A stretch of 64,000 bases of DNA, taken from positions 496,001 to 560,000 of the forward strand of contig NC_013947.1 in the NCBI RefSeq assembly GCF_000024545.1, read 5' to 3'. The stretch comes from Stackebrandtia nassauensis DSM 44728 (GTDB lineage Bacteria > Actinomycetota > Actinomycetes > Mycobacteriales > Micromonosporaceae). This document shows positions 35,595 to 45,195 of this stretch, one piece after another. A model generated the notes under the pieces. That model had not been told where the DNA came from. It made no database searches and worked only from the letters and a program-made list of their open reading frames with translations. The stretch's first letter is position 1. Every line of letters begins with the position of its first letter. The position numbers and the translations under genes were made by a program.

Positions 35595-37874
35595 TCACAC
35601 GGAGGCGATCGTGGCCGAGCGGATCGTGTGCAGCGCGATCGTGTGCAGCATGTCGGTCCGCTTGTCCTCGGCCCGCAGGTATCCGGCGCCCATCGACACC
35701 GGGCGCAGCAGCTTGCGGATCGGCTCGCCACCACCGTCCACATACTCCACCCACACCAGGGCCCGGTCGGGGACCGCCTCGCGCAGCACCTCGACCGCGT
35801 CCTCGTCCAGCCGCTGTCCCCGCGCCATCGTCTCGGCGCGGGGTTCGGTGTGCTTCAGGTGTTCCACCAGCGCCGCCAGCGGCGCTCCCTCGACGCGGGG
35901 AGTGGGGTCGGCGGTCTTGTCGGGCCGGACGACCCGGGTGGCGCGGGGCGCGACGGACTTGTCGATCACGATGGAGCCCGAGGAGTCCTCCGCGACCGGG
36001 GTGTGGCCCGCCTCGCGCAGCATCGACAGCAGACCCGGCAGCGGCATCGGGCTGACGATGACGGTGGGGGCCAGCCGCCGCAGCGCCGCGTCGGCGAGAC
36101 GGCGGTCGGCGAGGACCTGGACCAACAGCGCCTCGTCCTCGCTGCGCACATAGGAACCCGCGTATCCGGCCCGCAGGCCGCCGTGGCGTTTGGCGACGTC
36201 GTCGATGAGGTAGTCCAGCGCCTGCGGCAGTTCGCCGGGGCAGCGGCGGGCGAACACGCCGCGGATGTCCTCGCGGGCGTAACCCGCGTCCAGGGCGGCC
36301 CGCAGACTGGCCTCGGTGACCCTGTGGACGGTGGGGGACTCGCGTTCGGCCACCAGGGCCAGCTCGGCGGCCAACAGCGGCGACGGATGGCCGGGGACGA
36401 TCACGGTGAGGTCGCCCTGGACCACCATCTCGTCGATCGGGACCGGCAGCAGGTCGTCCAGGGTGGTGTGCAGCGGATCGGTTTCGGGCGTGTGGATGCC
36501 CAGCGGATCGTCGTGGTCGGGTTCGGCGACCAGCAGCCGCCCGAACTCGGTGACGGCGTCGCGGGCGATGATGCCCAGAAAGGACGCCTGCGTGTGGACG
36601 GCGCGCACCGCGTCGTCGGCGCGGCGTCGCGGGTGCCGCCAGCCGCACACCTCGACGGTCAGCTCGGTGTCGATCGGGGTCCCCGGCGCCTGCTCGGCCA
36701 ACAGCCGCAACACTTCCCGGCGGTACCGGGGCGCCGAATGCGACACCAGCGACGGCGACAGCACAGTGGACGGACGAGTGCGGCCGGGCCGGGCGCCCAG
36801 CAGCCGGATGTCGCGTTCGGCGTCGAGCCAGGCCCGGGCCAACCGGGACCAGCGCATCGACAGCGGCGCCGAGCGCCAGCCGTCGTAGCCGTGGCTGGGC
36901 ATCCAGGCCTCGCCGTCGCGACCCAGCAGTCCGGCGGCGAAACACGCCTCCAGCAGCAGCGCCGCGTTGGCGTCCGACAGGTCGCAGGTCCGGGCCAGCC
37001 GGTGCAGCGCCTGCATCCCGATGCCGCCGGACTTCACCTCGGGCGGCGCCTCGGCGGTGAGGACCTCCAGCAGCAGGTCGGTCAGCCGCACCACCTCGCA
37101 CACCTGCGCGGTGCCCGCCGAGTCCACCGCGACCGGCGAGATCGGTTGGGGCAGTTCGGGTTGGCGGCGCAGTGTCCCCAGCGGTCCGGCCTCGCGGCGC
37201 AGTAGGACGCCGACCTCGCGCGGCAGTTCGACGGTGTCGGCGGCGACCGGCACCAGCAGATGGTGGGCCAACAGCCACCGCACCGGGGTGTCGGCCGGAG
37301 TCTGGGCGTAGGCGTCGGTGACAGTCCCCAGTGGAGGACCTGCGGCGAGTTTGTCCAGGACGGTGCGCGACTGCGGCGGCGCGGCCAACACGGTGCGCCG
37401 CAACGCGGCGGCGTCGTCGACGAGCTTCCCGGCCTCGCTACTGAGTTCGGCGGCCGGACGCCCCAGCCCCGCCGGGTACGGCCCGCACACCTCGGCCAGG
37501 CACGCGGGGTGCCGCAGCTCCTCGTCCGGCCCCCACACCAACCCCAGCCCGCGCAGCGTCGCGATCGCGACGCCGACGTCCGACAGGTCCGGGGTGACGG
37601 TGGCCAACAGGTTCACCGAGGTCACCGGCCCGTCCTCGTCCTCGGTGCCCACCAGCCGCAGCCCGTCCAGCACCCGCAACGTGAACTCGTCGAGCCGGTC
37701 CAGCGCCCGCGACACCGACGCGGGGGTGCGCGCGCGAATGGTCAGCGCCTCCATGTCGGCGGGAACCGGCACGGCCAGATCGGGACGCGCGCGCAGCAAA
37801 GCCGCGAGCGTCTCGTCGGGTACCGCCCGCAGGGCCGCCGCCAACGACCGGGGTACCAGGGAATGCGTGGCCAT
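35595..37874 (-). CDS. XPB-like helicase-associated domain protein without motor domains
   Basis: ATG 37874 is preceded by AAAGGTG and gives 759 residues. The sequence is rich in helical winged-helix-like stretches (MATHSLVPRSLAAALRAVPDETLAALL at the front, given in part; SRALDRLDEFTLRVLDGLRL). The C-terminal third has the helicase-associated pattern YVRSEDEALLVQVLADRRLADAALRRLAPTVIVS-like (partly quoted) seen in actinobacterial neighbours of XPB. No Walker A or DEAD/DEAH motif is present, so it is not a helicase by itself. In many actinobacteria a similar gene adjoins an XPB-type helicase gene; none is seen here. Confidence 0.75.
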   Translation of the reverse strand: MATHSLVPRSLAAALRAVPDETLAALLRARPDLAVPVPADMEALTIRARTPASVSRALDRLDEFTLRVLDGLRLVGTEDEDGPVTSVNLLATVTPDLSDVGVAIATLRGLGLVWGPDEELRHPACLAEVCGPYPAGLGRPAAELSSEAGKLVDDAAALRRTVLAAPPQSRTVLDKLAAGPPLGTVTDAYAQTPADTPVRWLLAHHLLVPVAADTVELPREVGVLLRREAGPLGTLRRQPELPQPISPVAVDSAGTAQVCEVVRLTDLLLEVLTAEAPPEVKSGGIGMQALHRLARTCDLSDANAALLLEACFAAGLLGRDGEAWMPSHGYDGWRSAPLSMRWSRLARAWLDAERDIRLLGARPGRTRPSTVLSPSLVSHSAPRYRREVLRLLAEQAPGTPIDTELTVEVCGWRHPRRRADDAVRAVHTQASFLGIIARDAVTEFGRLLVAEPDHDDPLGIHTPETDPLHTTLDDLLPVPIDEMVVQGDLTVIVPGHPSPLLAAELALVAERESPTVHRVTEASLRAALDAGYAREDIRGVFARRCPGELPQALDYLIDDVAKRHGGLRAGYAGSYVRSEDEALLVQVLADRRLADAALRRLAPTVIVSPMPLPGLLSMLREAGHTPVAEDSSGSIVIDKSVAPRATRVVRPDKTADPTPRVEGAPLAALVEHLKHTEPRAETMARGQRLDEDAVEVLREAVPDRALVWVEYVDGGGEPIRKLLRPVSMGAGYLRAEDKRTDMLHTIALHTIRSATIASV

Positions 37875-37961
37875 CACCTTTAACGGTACGTCCACCGGCC
37901 GACGCCCGCAGTCGCACGGGAGCCCGCGCGTGACCCGTCCGGCTCATGAGACACTTCGATC

Positions 37962-38144
37962 ATGACGGAGACGCGACGCAGCAGGATCAAGCCGGTTAAG
38001 GACGGTTACCTGCCCATCACCGAGCTCACCTCACCGGTCTCGGCGGCCGGTTCGCCGTTCGGTGAGGACGGGGAGGTCTTCCCGCTGCCGGTCGACCAGC
38101 TCAACTACGAGCACTCCGAACCGGTTCCGCCGCGCGAGCACTGA
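37962..38144 (+). CDS. Small hydrophilic 60-residue protein
   Basis: Third codon positions are almost all G or C and the frame starts at ATG 37962, divergent from the helicase-associated gene. The protein is soluble with a basic head (TETRRSRIKPVKDGYLPI) and an acidic tail (LNYEHSEPVPPREH). There is no clear ribosome-binding site directly upstream, so the mRNA may be leaderless. Its last 40 bases overlap the end of the convergent gene. The family is not recognised. Confidence 0.55.
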   Translation: MTETRRSRIKPVKDGYLPITELTSPVSAAGSPFGEDGEVFPLPVDQLNYEHSEPVPPREH

Positions 38145-39526
38145 GCCTTCGCCGCCGGTCGGGCCGAATTCACCAGCGCTAACCGATCGGATTTCGGCCG
38201 GTCCATCCACGGACGCGGGTCGGGCGGCGTGTACGCCTCGGGAATGTCCGGGCCCTCGTGCTCCGTGAGCGGCTCTCGCACCCACTTCGCGTTGATGCCG
38301 TCCTGCTCGGCGAAGGACACCATGGCCTTGGCGAGGACTTCGCCACCGTCGTACAGGTGGTTGCTGGCCAATGCACTGTAACGCTGCAACTTCGTGCACA
38401 GCGTCTCCCACGGCTGTGAGGCATTGCCCATCGGTTCGACGGCGGTGCCGCTGACCGTCGACAGTGCTGTCGAAGCCGAACCGAACTGTCCTGCCAGTTT
38501 CGGGACCGTGGTCGTCGCGTGGCGATGGGTGTCCGCCAGGTCGGCGGCCAGGACGGTGTCGGCCGCGCCCAGATCGCCCCGACCGTCGTACATGTTGGCC
38601 GGTTTGGTGTCGGGGTCGAGTTCCGGCCGGTGCGAGTCGGCGAGGCCGTTGTCGGCGTTGAGTGCCTTGACGACCTGGCCCTCCCGGTGGTCGAACTCCT
38701 CGACCCGCTCGGCCACGGCGTCGAACATCTGGTTCAGCACCTCCTCGACGGTGCCGGCCGAGATGCTGGCCTCGACGGTGGTCCGGGCGGCGACGGCCAC
38801 CGTACCGCTCAGCAATGACCAGGCGATGGCCGCGGTGGTGCCGCCGGTGGCGACGGAGCCCAGCAGGCCGATGAGGGCGCCGGCGACGGCGAAGCCCATC
38901 AGGCCGCTGGACCCGTACTCGTCGTCGCGGATGGCGTTGAGGGCGGTGACGGTTTCGTCGGTTATGGACCTCATGTCCTTACCCGCCGCGGTGAGCAGGT
39001 TGAACATGTTGCCCAGCGCCGTGGCCAGTTCGGCGGCCATCGCGCCCTGATTCTCGGCTACGTCGACCATGTCGCCCAGGTAGTCCGCGAACCGGTCGGC
39101 GACGCGGCCGGTGAAGGCGTCGTTGGCGGTCAGCAAGGTCTGCAGGCTGCCAATGCCGCCGGGCACCGTCATGGCCAGGTCCTTGGCGACCCGGTTGACG
39201 ACCTGCCGCTTGTGGATCAGTGAGGACGGGTCGCGGCCGTGCAGCCACTCGTACTGGGACGGCACCTGCTGGATCTGCTCGATGTCGTAGGGGTCGGCCG
39301 GGTACGAGAAACGGTCGATGAGGTCCTTGTTCAGCTTCTCGGTGGCGTCGTTGAGCAGCTCGCCCGATTTGTTCCCGCCGTTGAGGCGCTCGATGAAGCG
39401 TTCCCGTTCGGCCAGTGCCGCTTCGGCGGCGGCCTCCTGGACCCGCTGTGACATGGCGGTCAGGTCCCAGGGGTCGGCGGGTTCCATGTTCTCGGCGAGA
39501 TCCGCCCAGAAGCCCGAGTCGTTCAT
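38105..39526 (-). CDS. Unknown helical protein with central hydrophobic hairpin, intact paralogue
   Basis: The protein has 473 residues and no signal peptide. The N-terminal 220 residues are helical and polar. A glycine-rich hydrophobic double stretch (about 222-262, GFAVAGALIGLLGSVATGG and IAWSLLSGTVAVAA) follows, then another helical region and a conserved end with QPWETLCTKLQR, SNHLYDGGEVLAKA and QDGINAKWV before a PDPRPWM motif. The layout resembles long helical substrates of ESX/type VII-like export, but no WXG signature is clear. A broken tandem paralogue lies just upstream. It starts at ATG 39526 after GTGAGGAC. Confidence 0.65.
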   Translation of the reverse strand: MNDSGFWADLAENMEPADPWDLTAMSQRVQEAAAEAALAERERFIERLNGGNKSGELLNDATEKLNKDLIDRFSYPADPYDIEQIQQVPSQYEWLHGRDPSSLIHKRQVVNRVAKDLAMTVPGGIGSLQTLLTANDAFTGRVADRFADYLGDMVDVAENQGAMAAELATALGNMFNLLTAAGKDMRSITDETVTALNAIRDDEYGSSGLMGFAVAGALIGLLGSVATGGTTAAIAWSLLSGTVAVAARTTVEASISAGTVEEVLNQMFDAVAERVEEFDHREGQVVKALNADNGLADSHRPELDPDTKPANMYDGRGDLGAADTVLAADLADTHRHATTTVPKLAGQFGSASTALSTVSGTAVEPMGNASQPWETLCTKLQRYSALASNHLYDGGEVLAKAMVSFAEQDGINAKWVREPLTEHEGPDIPEAYTPPDPRPWMDRPKSDRLALVNSARPAAKAQCSRGGTGSECS

Positions 39527-39536
39527 TGTCCGTCCT

Positions 39537-39570
39537 CACGTGTGCGCGGCCGTGTCACCGCACAGTGATT
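39537..39570 (-). promoter_or_regulatory. Conserved element upstream of the intact paralogue
   Basis: The plus-strand sequence GTGCGCGGC, CGTGT and CCGCACAGTGATT closely matches 40971-41005 in front of the other paralogue. It lies 11-44 bases upstream of the start codon, so it may be a promoter or operator, or simply a relic of the tandem duplication. Confidence 0.4.
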
Positions 39571-39666
39571 GTGGGTCCCGAAGGCCCGACTTGCACCCGT
39601 GGAATTCTCCACTCTGGCCGTTCGGACGGCGGGCGCTCGGACCTTCGGGTCGGCTCTCGAACGCGT

Positions 39667-40950
39667 TCACCGCATCCACGGCGGCAGGTTCGGGTCCGGC
39701 CGCGTGTAGACGTCGGGGACCTCGATGTGCTCGACCGGTTCGATGGTCTCGTTGACCCACTTCGCGTGGATGCCGTCCTGACGCGCGAACTCCACCGTGG
39801 CCTCGGCCAGGTTGTGGCCGCCCTCGTACAGGTGGTTGCCGGTGATGGCGGTGACCCGTTGCAGCCGGTTGCACAGTTCCTCCCACGGCTGGTAGGCCGG
39901 GCCCAGTGCCATCGCACCGCTGCCGGTGGCCGAACTGATCGACTCCGAGGCCTTGCCGAACACCTCCGCCAGTCGCGGCACCGCGTGGGTGGCGGCGGCG
40001 TGGGTCCGGGCCAGGTTCACCGCGAGACTGTCGCCGACGGCCTTCGTGTCGTCCTCGCCCTCGTAGGTGTTGGCCTTGACGCGGGTCGGGTCCAGGGAAC
40101 GGTAGTACTCGTCGGCGATGCCGAGGTCCTGGTTGAGCCCCTTCACCAGTTCGTCCTGCTGCTCGGTGAACTTGTCGCAGCGGTCGGCGATGGCCTAGTT
40201 CATCTGCGCCAGCACGTCCTCGACCGAGTCGCCCGACACTCCCGCCGAGGTGACCGCCGTACCCGTCACGCCCACCACGCCGCTCACCAGCGCCCACGCG
40301 ATCGCGGCGGTACCGCCGGTGACGGCCGCCCCGACACCGACGATGGCACCGGCGACCGCGAAGGCCATCGCCCCGCCGTCGCCGCTGCCGCCGTCGCGGA
40401 TCTCGTCGAGGGCGGCGATGGTCTCGTCGGCGATCGAGTACACGTCGTCGCGCGCGGCACCCAGCAGCTTGTTCATCTGCGTCACGGCGGTGGCCAGTTC
40501 GTTGGCGAAGCTGGACTGGGCGTGGGCGGCGTCCTTGGCGATGTTCAGGAAGTTCGCGAAGGCGTGCGGGGTGCGGCCGGTGAAGTGGTCGGTGTCGTCG
40601 AGCCGGCTGCTGAGGGTCTCGATGCCGTGCGGCAGTTCGATGTCCAACCGGGTGGTCGCGGACACCATGGCTTCGAGCTTCGCGGGCAGGTCGGACGGAT
40701 CCCGGGTCTCCAGCCACAGGAAGTGCGAGGGGATCTCGCTGATGAAGTCCTTCGCGTAGGCGTCGGGCGGCGGCGGCGGCGCGCCGCCCAACTCGTCGAC
40801 CGGCAGGTTGCGGTTCTGGTCGGCCAGCTCCGCCAGCCAGGCGTCGGCGGCGTGCTCCTGCACCTGCTCGGCCTTGCCGCGGATGTCCCAGCTGTCCGAC
40901 CCGGCCGTGTAACTCTCGAAGAAGTCGGTCAGCCAGTTTCCGTCGTTCAC
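39667..40950 (-). pseudogene. Tandem paralogue interrupted by an in-frame amber codon
   Basis: Read from GTG 40950 the frame encodes a close relative of the intact gene downstream: DFFESYTAGSDSWDI at the front, FTGR, the hydrophobic AFAVAGAIVGVGAAV segment and DSVEDVLAQMN. It then meets TAG at 40197-40195. The same frame continues without any shift as AIADRCDKFTEQQDELVKGLNQDLGIADEY and so on (partly quoted) to QPWEELCNRLQR, NHLYEGG, QDGIHAKWV and a normal end at 39667. A single C-to-T change in a CAG codon would explain the stop. Either it is a recent pseudogene, or two polypeptides are made. Confidence 0.8.
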
Positions 40951-40970
40951 GTACGTGTCCTCACTGTTCG

Positions 40971-41005
40971 CGTGTGGCGCGCGGCGGTGTTGCCGCCCAG
41001 TGATT
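40971..41005 (-). promoter_or_regulatory. Conserved element upstream of the broken paralogue
   Basis: This is the counterpart of the element at 39537-39570, sharing GCGCGGC, GTGT, CCGC and CAGTGATT in the same order at a similar distance from the start. Confidence 0.4.
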
Positions 41006-41084
41006 CTCGGACGTGACCGGGGTGTTCGCACCCGAAGACTTTCGCGGTCGGGCCGTTCGGCCAGCCCCGCGTCGCACCTTCGGT

Positions 41085-42863
41085 TCAGTCGTCGGAGGCC
41101 AGCTCCAGCCAGCGTTCCTCCAGCTCACCCTGCTGGATGCCCAGCTGTGTCAGCTGTGCGGTCAGGTCGTCCAGTTTCGCCGCGTCGGTGGCGTGCTCGG
41201 CCATCGCGGCGTGCAGGTCCTTCTCCTTGGCCGCCAGCTTCTCCAGCTGTCGCTCGATCCGGGCGACCTCCTTCTTCGCGGCGCGGCTGTCACCGGCGCG
41301 CTGCCGGGTCGGGGTCGGTTCGTCGCCGCCGGACAGCTGCTGTTGTCGACGTTCGAGGTACTCCTCGATACCGCCGGGCAGCATCCGCAGGTTCTGGTCA
41401 CCCAGCAGCGCGTGCACCGTGTCGGTGGTGCGCTCCACGAAGTACCGATCGTGGCTGACGACGATCATCGAACCCGGCCAGTCGTCCAAAAGGTCTTCGA
41501 GCTGTGTCAACGTCTCGATGTCGAGATCGTTGGTCGGTTCGTCGAGGAACAGGACGTTGGGTTCGTCCATCAGCAACCGCAGCAACTGGAGTCGCCGCCG
41601 TTCCCCACCGGACAGGTCGCCCACGACCGTCCACTGTTTGGTGCCGGTGAAGCCGAAGCGTTCGCACAGCTGCCCGGCCGACATGGTGCGGCCCTTGCCG
41701 AGGTCCACGTGTTCGCGGACCCGCTGCACCGCCTCCAGCACCCGCCAGGTCTCGTCCAGTTCGACGACCTCCTGCGACAGGTAGGCCAGCTTCACGGTCT
41801 TGCCGACCACGACCCGGCCCGTCGACGGCTGCCGCTCTTCGCGGGCCGCGGTGGCCAGCGTGCGCAGCAGCGAGGTCTTCCCGGCGCCGTTGACGCCGAC
41901 CAGCCCGATCCGGTCACCCGGGCCCAGCTGCCAGGTCAGGTCGGTCAGCAAGGTCTTGTCGCCCGCGGTGACGGTGACGTCCTCCAGCTCGAACACGGTC
42001 TTGCCCAGCCGCGAGTTGGCGAACTTCATCAGCTCCGGGGAGTCGCGGGCGGGCGGTTCGTCCGCGATCAGGGCGTTGGCCGCGTCGATGCGGAACTTCG
42101 GCTTCGAGGTGCGGGCGGGCGGACCGCGCCGCAGCCACGCCAGTTCCTTGCGCATCAGGTTGGCGCGTTTACCGGCCTCGACGGCGGCGATGCGCTCCCG
42201 CTCGGCCCGCGCCAGCACGTAGGCCGAATAGCCGCCCTCGTACTCGTGCACGTTCCCGTCCTGGACGTCCCACACCCGGGTGCACACCTCGTCGAGGAAC
42301 CACCGGTCGTGGGTGACGACCGCCAGCGCGCACCGTCGATCCCGGACGTGCCGGGCCAGCCACGCGATGCCCTCGATGTCGAGATGGTTGGTCGGTTCGT
42401 CCAAAAGCAACAGATCGTGTTCGCCGATCAGCAACCGCGCCAACGCGACCCGCCGCCGCTCCCCACCCGACAGCGGCCCGACGGTCGAGTCGAGACCGTG
42501 CTCCAGACCCGGCAGGTCCAGGCCGCCGAACAGTCCGGTGAGGATGTCGCGGGTCTTGGCGTCCGAGGCCCACTCGTGCTCGGCCATGCCGCGCAGCACC
42601 TGCTCGCGGACGGTCTTGTCGGGGTCCAGGTCGTCGCGCTGGCTCAACAGGCCCAGCCGCAGCCCGGACGAGTGTGTGACCCGCCCCGAATCGGCGGGCT
42701 CGTCGCGCGCCAGCACCCGCAGCAGCGTCGACTTGCCGTCCCCGTTGCGGCCCACGACCCCGACGCGTTCGTTGGCACCGATACCCAGCGACACCCCTTC
42801 GAGCAGGGTCCGGTTCGGAAACGCCTTGCCTACGGCCTCAAGGTTGACGAGATTGACGGCCAT
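41085..42863 (-). CDS. ABC-F family ATPase
   Basis: The protein has 592 residues with two complete nucleotide-binding domains in one chain and no membrane part. The first has GRNGDGKST, LSGGERRR and LLLLDEPTNHLD; the second has GVNGAGKTS, LSGGERRR and VLFLDEPTNDLD. A basic linker, KRANLMRKELAWLRRG, lies between them, and a C-terminal coiled coil (about 510-590) follows. This is the Uup/EttA-type arrangement of ABC-F proteins that act on the ribosome or on DNA branch structures. The coiled-coil tail favours the Uup subtype. Its start overlaps the stop of the GlxA-type regulator gene. Confidence 0.92.
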   Translation of the reverse strand: MAVNLVNLEAVGKAFPNRTLLEGVSLGIGANERVGVVGRNGDGKSTLLRVLARDEPADSGRVTHSSGLRLGLLSQRDDLDPDKTVREQVLRGMAEHEWASDAKTRDILTGLFGGLDLPGLEHGLDSTVGPLSGGERRRVALARLLIGEHDLLLLDEPTNHLDIEGIAWLARHVRDRRCALAVVTHDRWFLDEVCTRVWDVQDGNVHEYEGGYSAYVLARAERERIAAVEAGKRANLMRKELAWLRRGPPARTSKPKFRIDAANALIADEPPARDSPELMKFANSRLGKTVFELEDVTVTAGDKTLLTDLTWQLGPGDRIGLVGVNGAGKTSLLRTLATAAREERQPSTGRVVVGKTVKLAYLSQEVVELDETWRVLEAVQRVREHVDLGKGRTMSAGQLCERFGFTGTKQWTVVGDLSGGERRRLQLLRLLMDEPNVLFLDEPTNDLDIETLTQLEDLLDDWPGSMIVVSHDRYFVERTTDTVHALLGDQNLRMLPGGIEEYLERRQQQLSGGDEPTPTRQRAGDSRAAKKEVARIERQLEKLAAKEKDLHAAMAEHATDAAKLDDLTAQLTQLGIQQGELEERWLELASDD

Positions 42864-43867
42864 CAACAAGCCCCGGTAACGGTGAACACGGCGGCTAACG
42901 ATACCTGCGCTGTCGCGCCGCCGCGAAACGCGCGCCGGTAGGCGCTGGGGGAGGTGCGCATGAGGCGGGCGAAGTGGTGCCGAAACGTCACCGAGGTGTC
43001 GAAGCCCACCGCCGCCGACACCTGCTCGATCGACGACTCGGTGGTCTCCAGCAGCGCCAGGCTGGCCCGCACCCGCTGTTCGATCAGCCACCGGATCGGG
43101 CTGGTTCCGGTGCTGCGCGCGAAGTTGCGCTGGTAGTGGCGCGGCGACATGTGGGCGCGCTCGGCCAGCACGGTGATCGTGACGGGTTTGTCGAGGTTCG
43201 CCGCCGCCCAGGCCATCGAGGCCGCCAGCCGGTCGTCCTCGGGATCGGCGCTCAGCGGCGTCTCGATGAACTGGGCCTGGCCGCCCTCGCGGTGCGGCTG
43301 CACCACCAGCCGCCGCGCCACCCGGTTGGCGATCGCGGCGCCGAAGTCCTTGCGTACCAGGTGAAGGCACAGGTCCAGCCCGGCGGCCTGACCGGCGCTG
43401 GTGAGGATGTCGCCGTCGTCGATGTACAGGACGTCGGAGTCGACGGCGACCAGCGGATGGCGCCCGCGCAGCTCGGCGGCATGCGCCCAATGGGTCGCGG
43501 CCCGACGCCCGTCCAGGATCCCGGCCCCGGCCAGTGCGAAGGTCCCCGAGCACAGCGACACCACCCTCGCCCCCCGACGGTGTGCCTGCCGCACGGCGGT
43601 GACGACCTCGGGCGACGGCGGATCGGTCATGTTGGGCACGCCGGGGACGATGACGGTGTCGGCGGCGGCGAAGACGTCCAGCCCGTGCGGGGTGTCGAAG
43701 CGGGCCCCACCCAGCGCCGTCACCACCCCCGGCCGCTGCGCGCACATGGACAACTCGTACCAGTCGAGGCCGGGCTCGGGAGCGGGACGTCCGAAGACCT
43801 CGGCGGCCATTCCGGCGGTGAACCCGGAGGTGTCGTCGAACAGCAGCACCGCGACGTGATGGGTCAT
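42863..43867 (-). CDS. GlxA-type regulator (DJ-1/PfpI plus AraC domains)
   Basis: The protein has 334 residues. The N-terminal 170 residues form a DJ-1/PfpI-like domain (VAVLLFDDTSGFTAGMAAEVFG and the nucleophile-type SLCSGTFALAGAG, each quoted in part) that probably senses a ligand. The C-terminal 110 residues hold two AraC helix-turn-helix motifs (ITVLAERAHMSPRHYQRNF and IEQVSAAVGFDTSVTFRHHF). Its gene is divergent from an MFS transporter that it may control, and its TGA overlaps the ATG of the ABC-F gene. Confidence 0.9.
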   Translation of the reverse strand: MTHHVAVLLFDDTSGFTAGMAAEVFGRPAPEPGLDWYELSMCAQRPGVVTALGGARFDTPHGLDVFAAADTVIVPGVPNMTDPPSPEVVTAVRQAHRRGARVVSLCSGTFALAGAGILDGRRAATHWAHAAELRGRHPLVAVDSDVLYIDDGDILTSAGQAAGLDLCLHLVRKDFGAAIANRVARRLVVQPHREGGQAQFIETPLSADPEDDRLAASMAWAAANLDKPVTITVLAERAHMSPRHYQRNFARSTGTSPIRWLIEQRVRASLALLETTESSIEQVSAAVGFDTSVTFRHHFARLMRTSPSAYRRAFRGGATAQVSLAAVFTVTGAC

Positions 43868-43938
43868 GTCGCAATATTAGCGGTTATCGTCATTCGCGCC
43901 ACTGGTGCGATGTTTGCGCAGGTGACAGCATTATCGAC

Positions 43939-45138
43939 ATGACAGTCAGCATCGAACGCCCCACCACCGTCCGGGGCCCGGCCGCCTGGCAGGTCGGCCT
44001 GGCCGGAACCGCGATGATCGCCGCCACGTTCGGCTTCGCCCGCTACAGCTACGGCCTCTACGCCCCCGCCCTGCGCGCCGAGTTCGACCTGTCGGTCGGC
44101 CTGGTCGGCCTCATCGGCTCGGCCACCTATGTCGGGTACCTTTTGTCGCTGCTCGTCGTCGGCGTGTTCTCGCAACGCCTCGGCCCCCGCCCGTTGGTGG
44201 TCATCGGCGGTCTGTCGGCGGCGGTCGGCATGCTGGCGGTCGGCCTGGCCACCGGTCCGTGGCTGCTCGTGGCCGGACTCGTGCTGGCGGGTACCAGCCC
44301 CGGCTGGGCCTGGGCGCCGTACTCCGACGCCGTCGACCGGCTGGTGGAGCCGGGCAAGCGGCAGCGCGTCATGGGTCTGATCCCCAGCGGCACCGCCTTC
44401 GGCGTCGTCCTGGCCGGACCGGCCGCCTTGTTCCTGTATGGACCCGTGTGGCGGGTCGCCTGGCTGGTGTTCGCGGTGATCACCTTCGCCGTCACCGTCT
44501 ACAACGCACTGATCCTCCCGGGAACCCGCCGCCGGGAGACACCAGACGTCGAAACCCAAGCGCGCGTGGGACCATCGTGGTTCCTCCGCCCCGGCGTGAC
44601 GCGGCACTACCTGACCGCGTTCTCCTACGGGCTCATCGGCGCCATCTACTGGACCTTCGCCGTCGAGGCCATCGCCGCCGACTCCACCCGCTCCACGGCC
44701 CCACTGTTCTGGACCCTCATGGGCGCGGTCGGCATGCTCGGCGCACTGGCCGGAGTCGCGATCGGACGCTACGGCCTGCGAGTCGTCCACATCGGCCTGT
44801 TCGCCTCGATGGCGGCGGCGATCCTGCTGCTGGGCCTGGCACCCGGCTCACTGGCGGCCGTCATCGCCTCGGCCGTCCTCTACGGTCCGGCGTTCATGGC
44901 CGGATCGAGCCTGCTGCAGGTGTGGAGCTACGAGCTGTTCCCCGACCGACCCACCACCGGCTTCAGTGCGACGGTGTTCTTCATCGGCATCGGCACGATC
45001 CTGGGCCCGACGCTGGCCGGTCAGATCGCGAGCGGCTGGGGTCTGGGCATCACCTTCGTGGCCACAGCGACCGTCGCGGCCGCCACCCTGGCGATCGCCC
45101 CGCGGCGCCAAGCTGCCATCCGCACGCCACGGCGCTGA
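43939..45138 (+). CDS. MFS transporter (YbfB/CynX-like)
   Basis: The protein has 399 residues in 12 membrane segments. The early motif FGFARYSYGLYAPALRAEF and the loop RLGPRPLVVIGG are typical for MFS transporters of the YbfB type. The gene lies 71 bases from the divergent GlxA-type regulator, so it is probably under its control. The substrate is not known. The intergenic strip contains A/T-rich patches suited to two promoters. Confidence 0.88.
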   Translation: MTVSIERPTTVRGPAAWQVGLAGTAMIAATFGFARYSYGLYAPALRAEFDLSVGLVGLIGSATYVGYLLSLLVVGVFSQRLGPRPLVVIGGLSAAVGMLAVGLATGPWLLVAGLVLAGTSPGWAWAPYSDAVDRLVEPGKRQRVMGLIPSGTAFGVVLAGPAALFLYGPVWRVAWLVFAVITFAVTVYNALILPGTRRRETPDVETQARVGPSWFLRPGVTRHYLTAFSYGLIGAIYWTFAVEAIAADSTRSTAPLFWTLMGAVGMLGALAGVAIGRYGLRVVHIGLFASMAAAILLLGLAPGSLAAVIASAVLYGPAFMAGSSLLQVWSYELFPDRPTTGFSATVFFIGIGTILGPTLAGQIASGWGLGITFVATATVAAATLAIAPRRQAAIRTPRR

Positions 45139-45195
45139 CATCCGGCCGCGATTATCGTTGCTGGTAGCTTCGCTGCCGCATCCTAGGACGACTTC

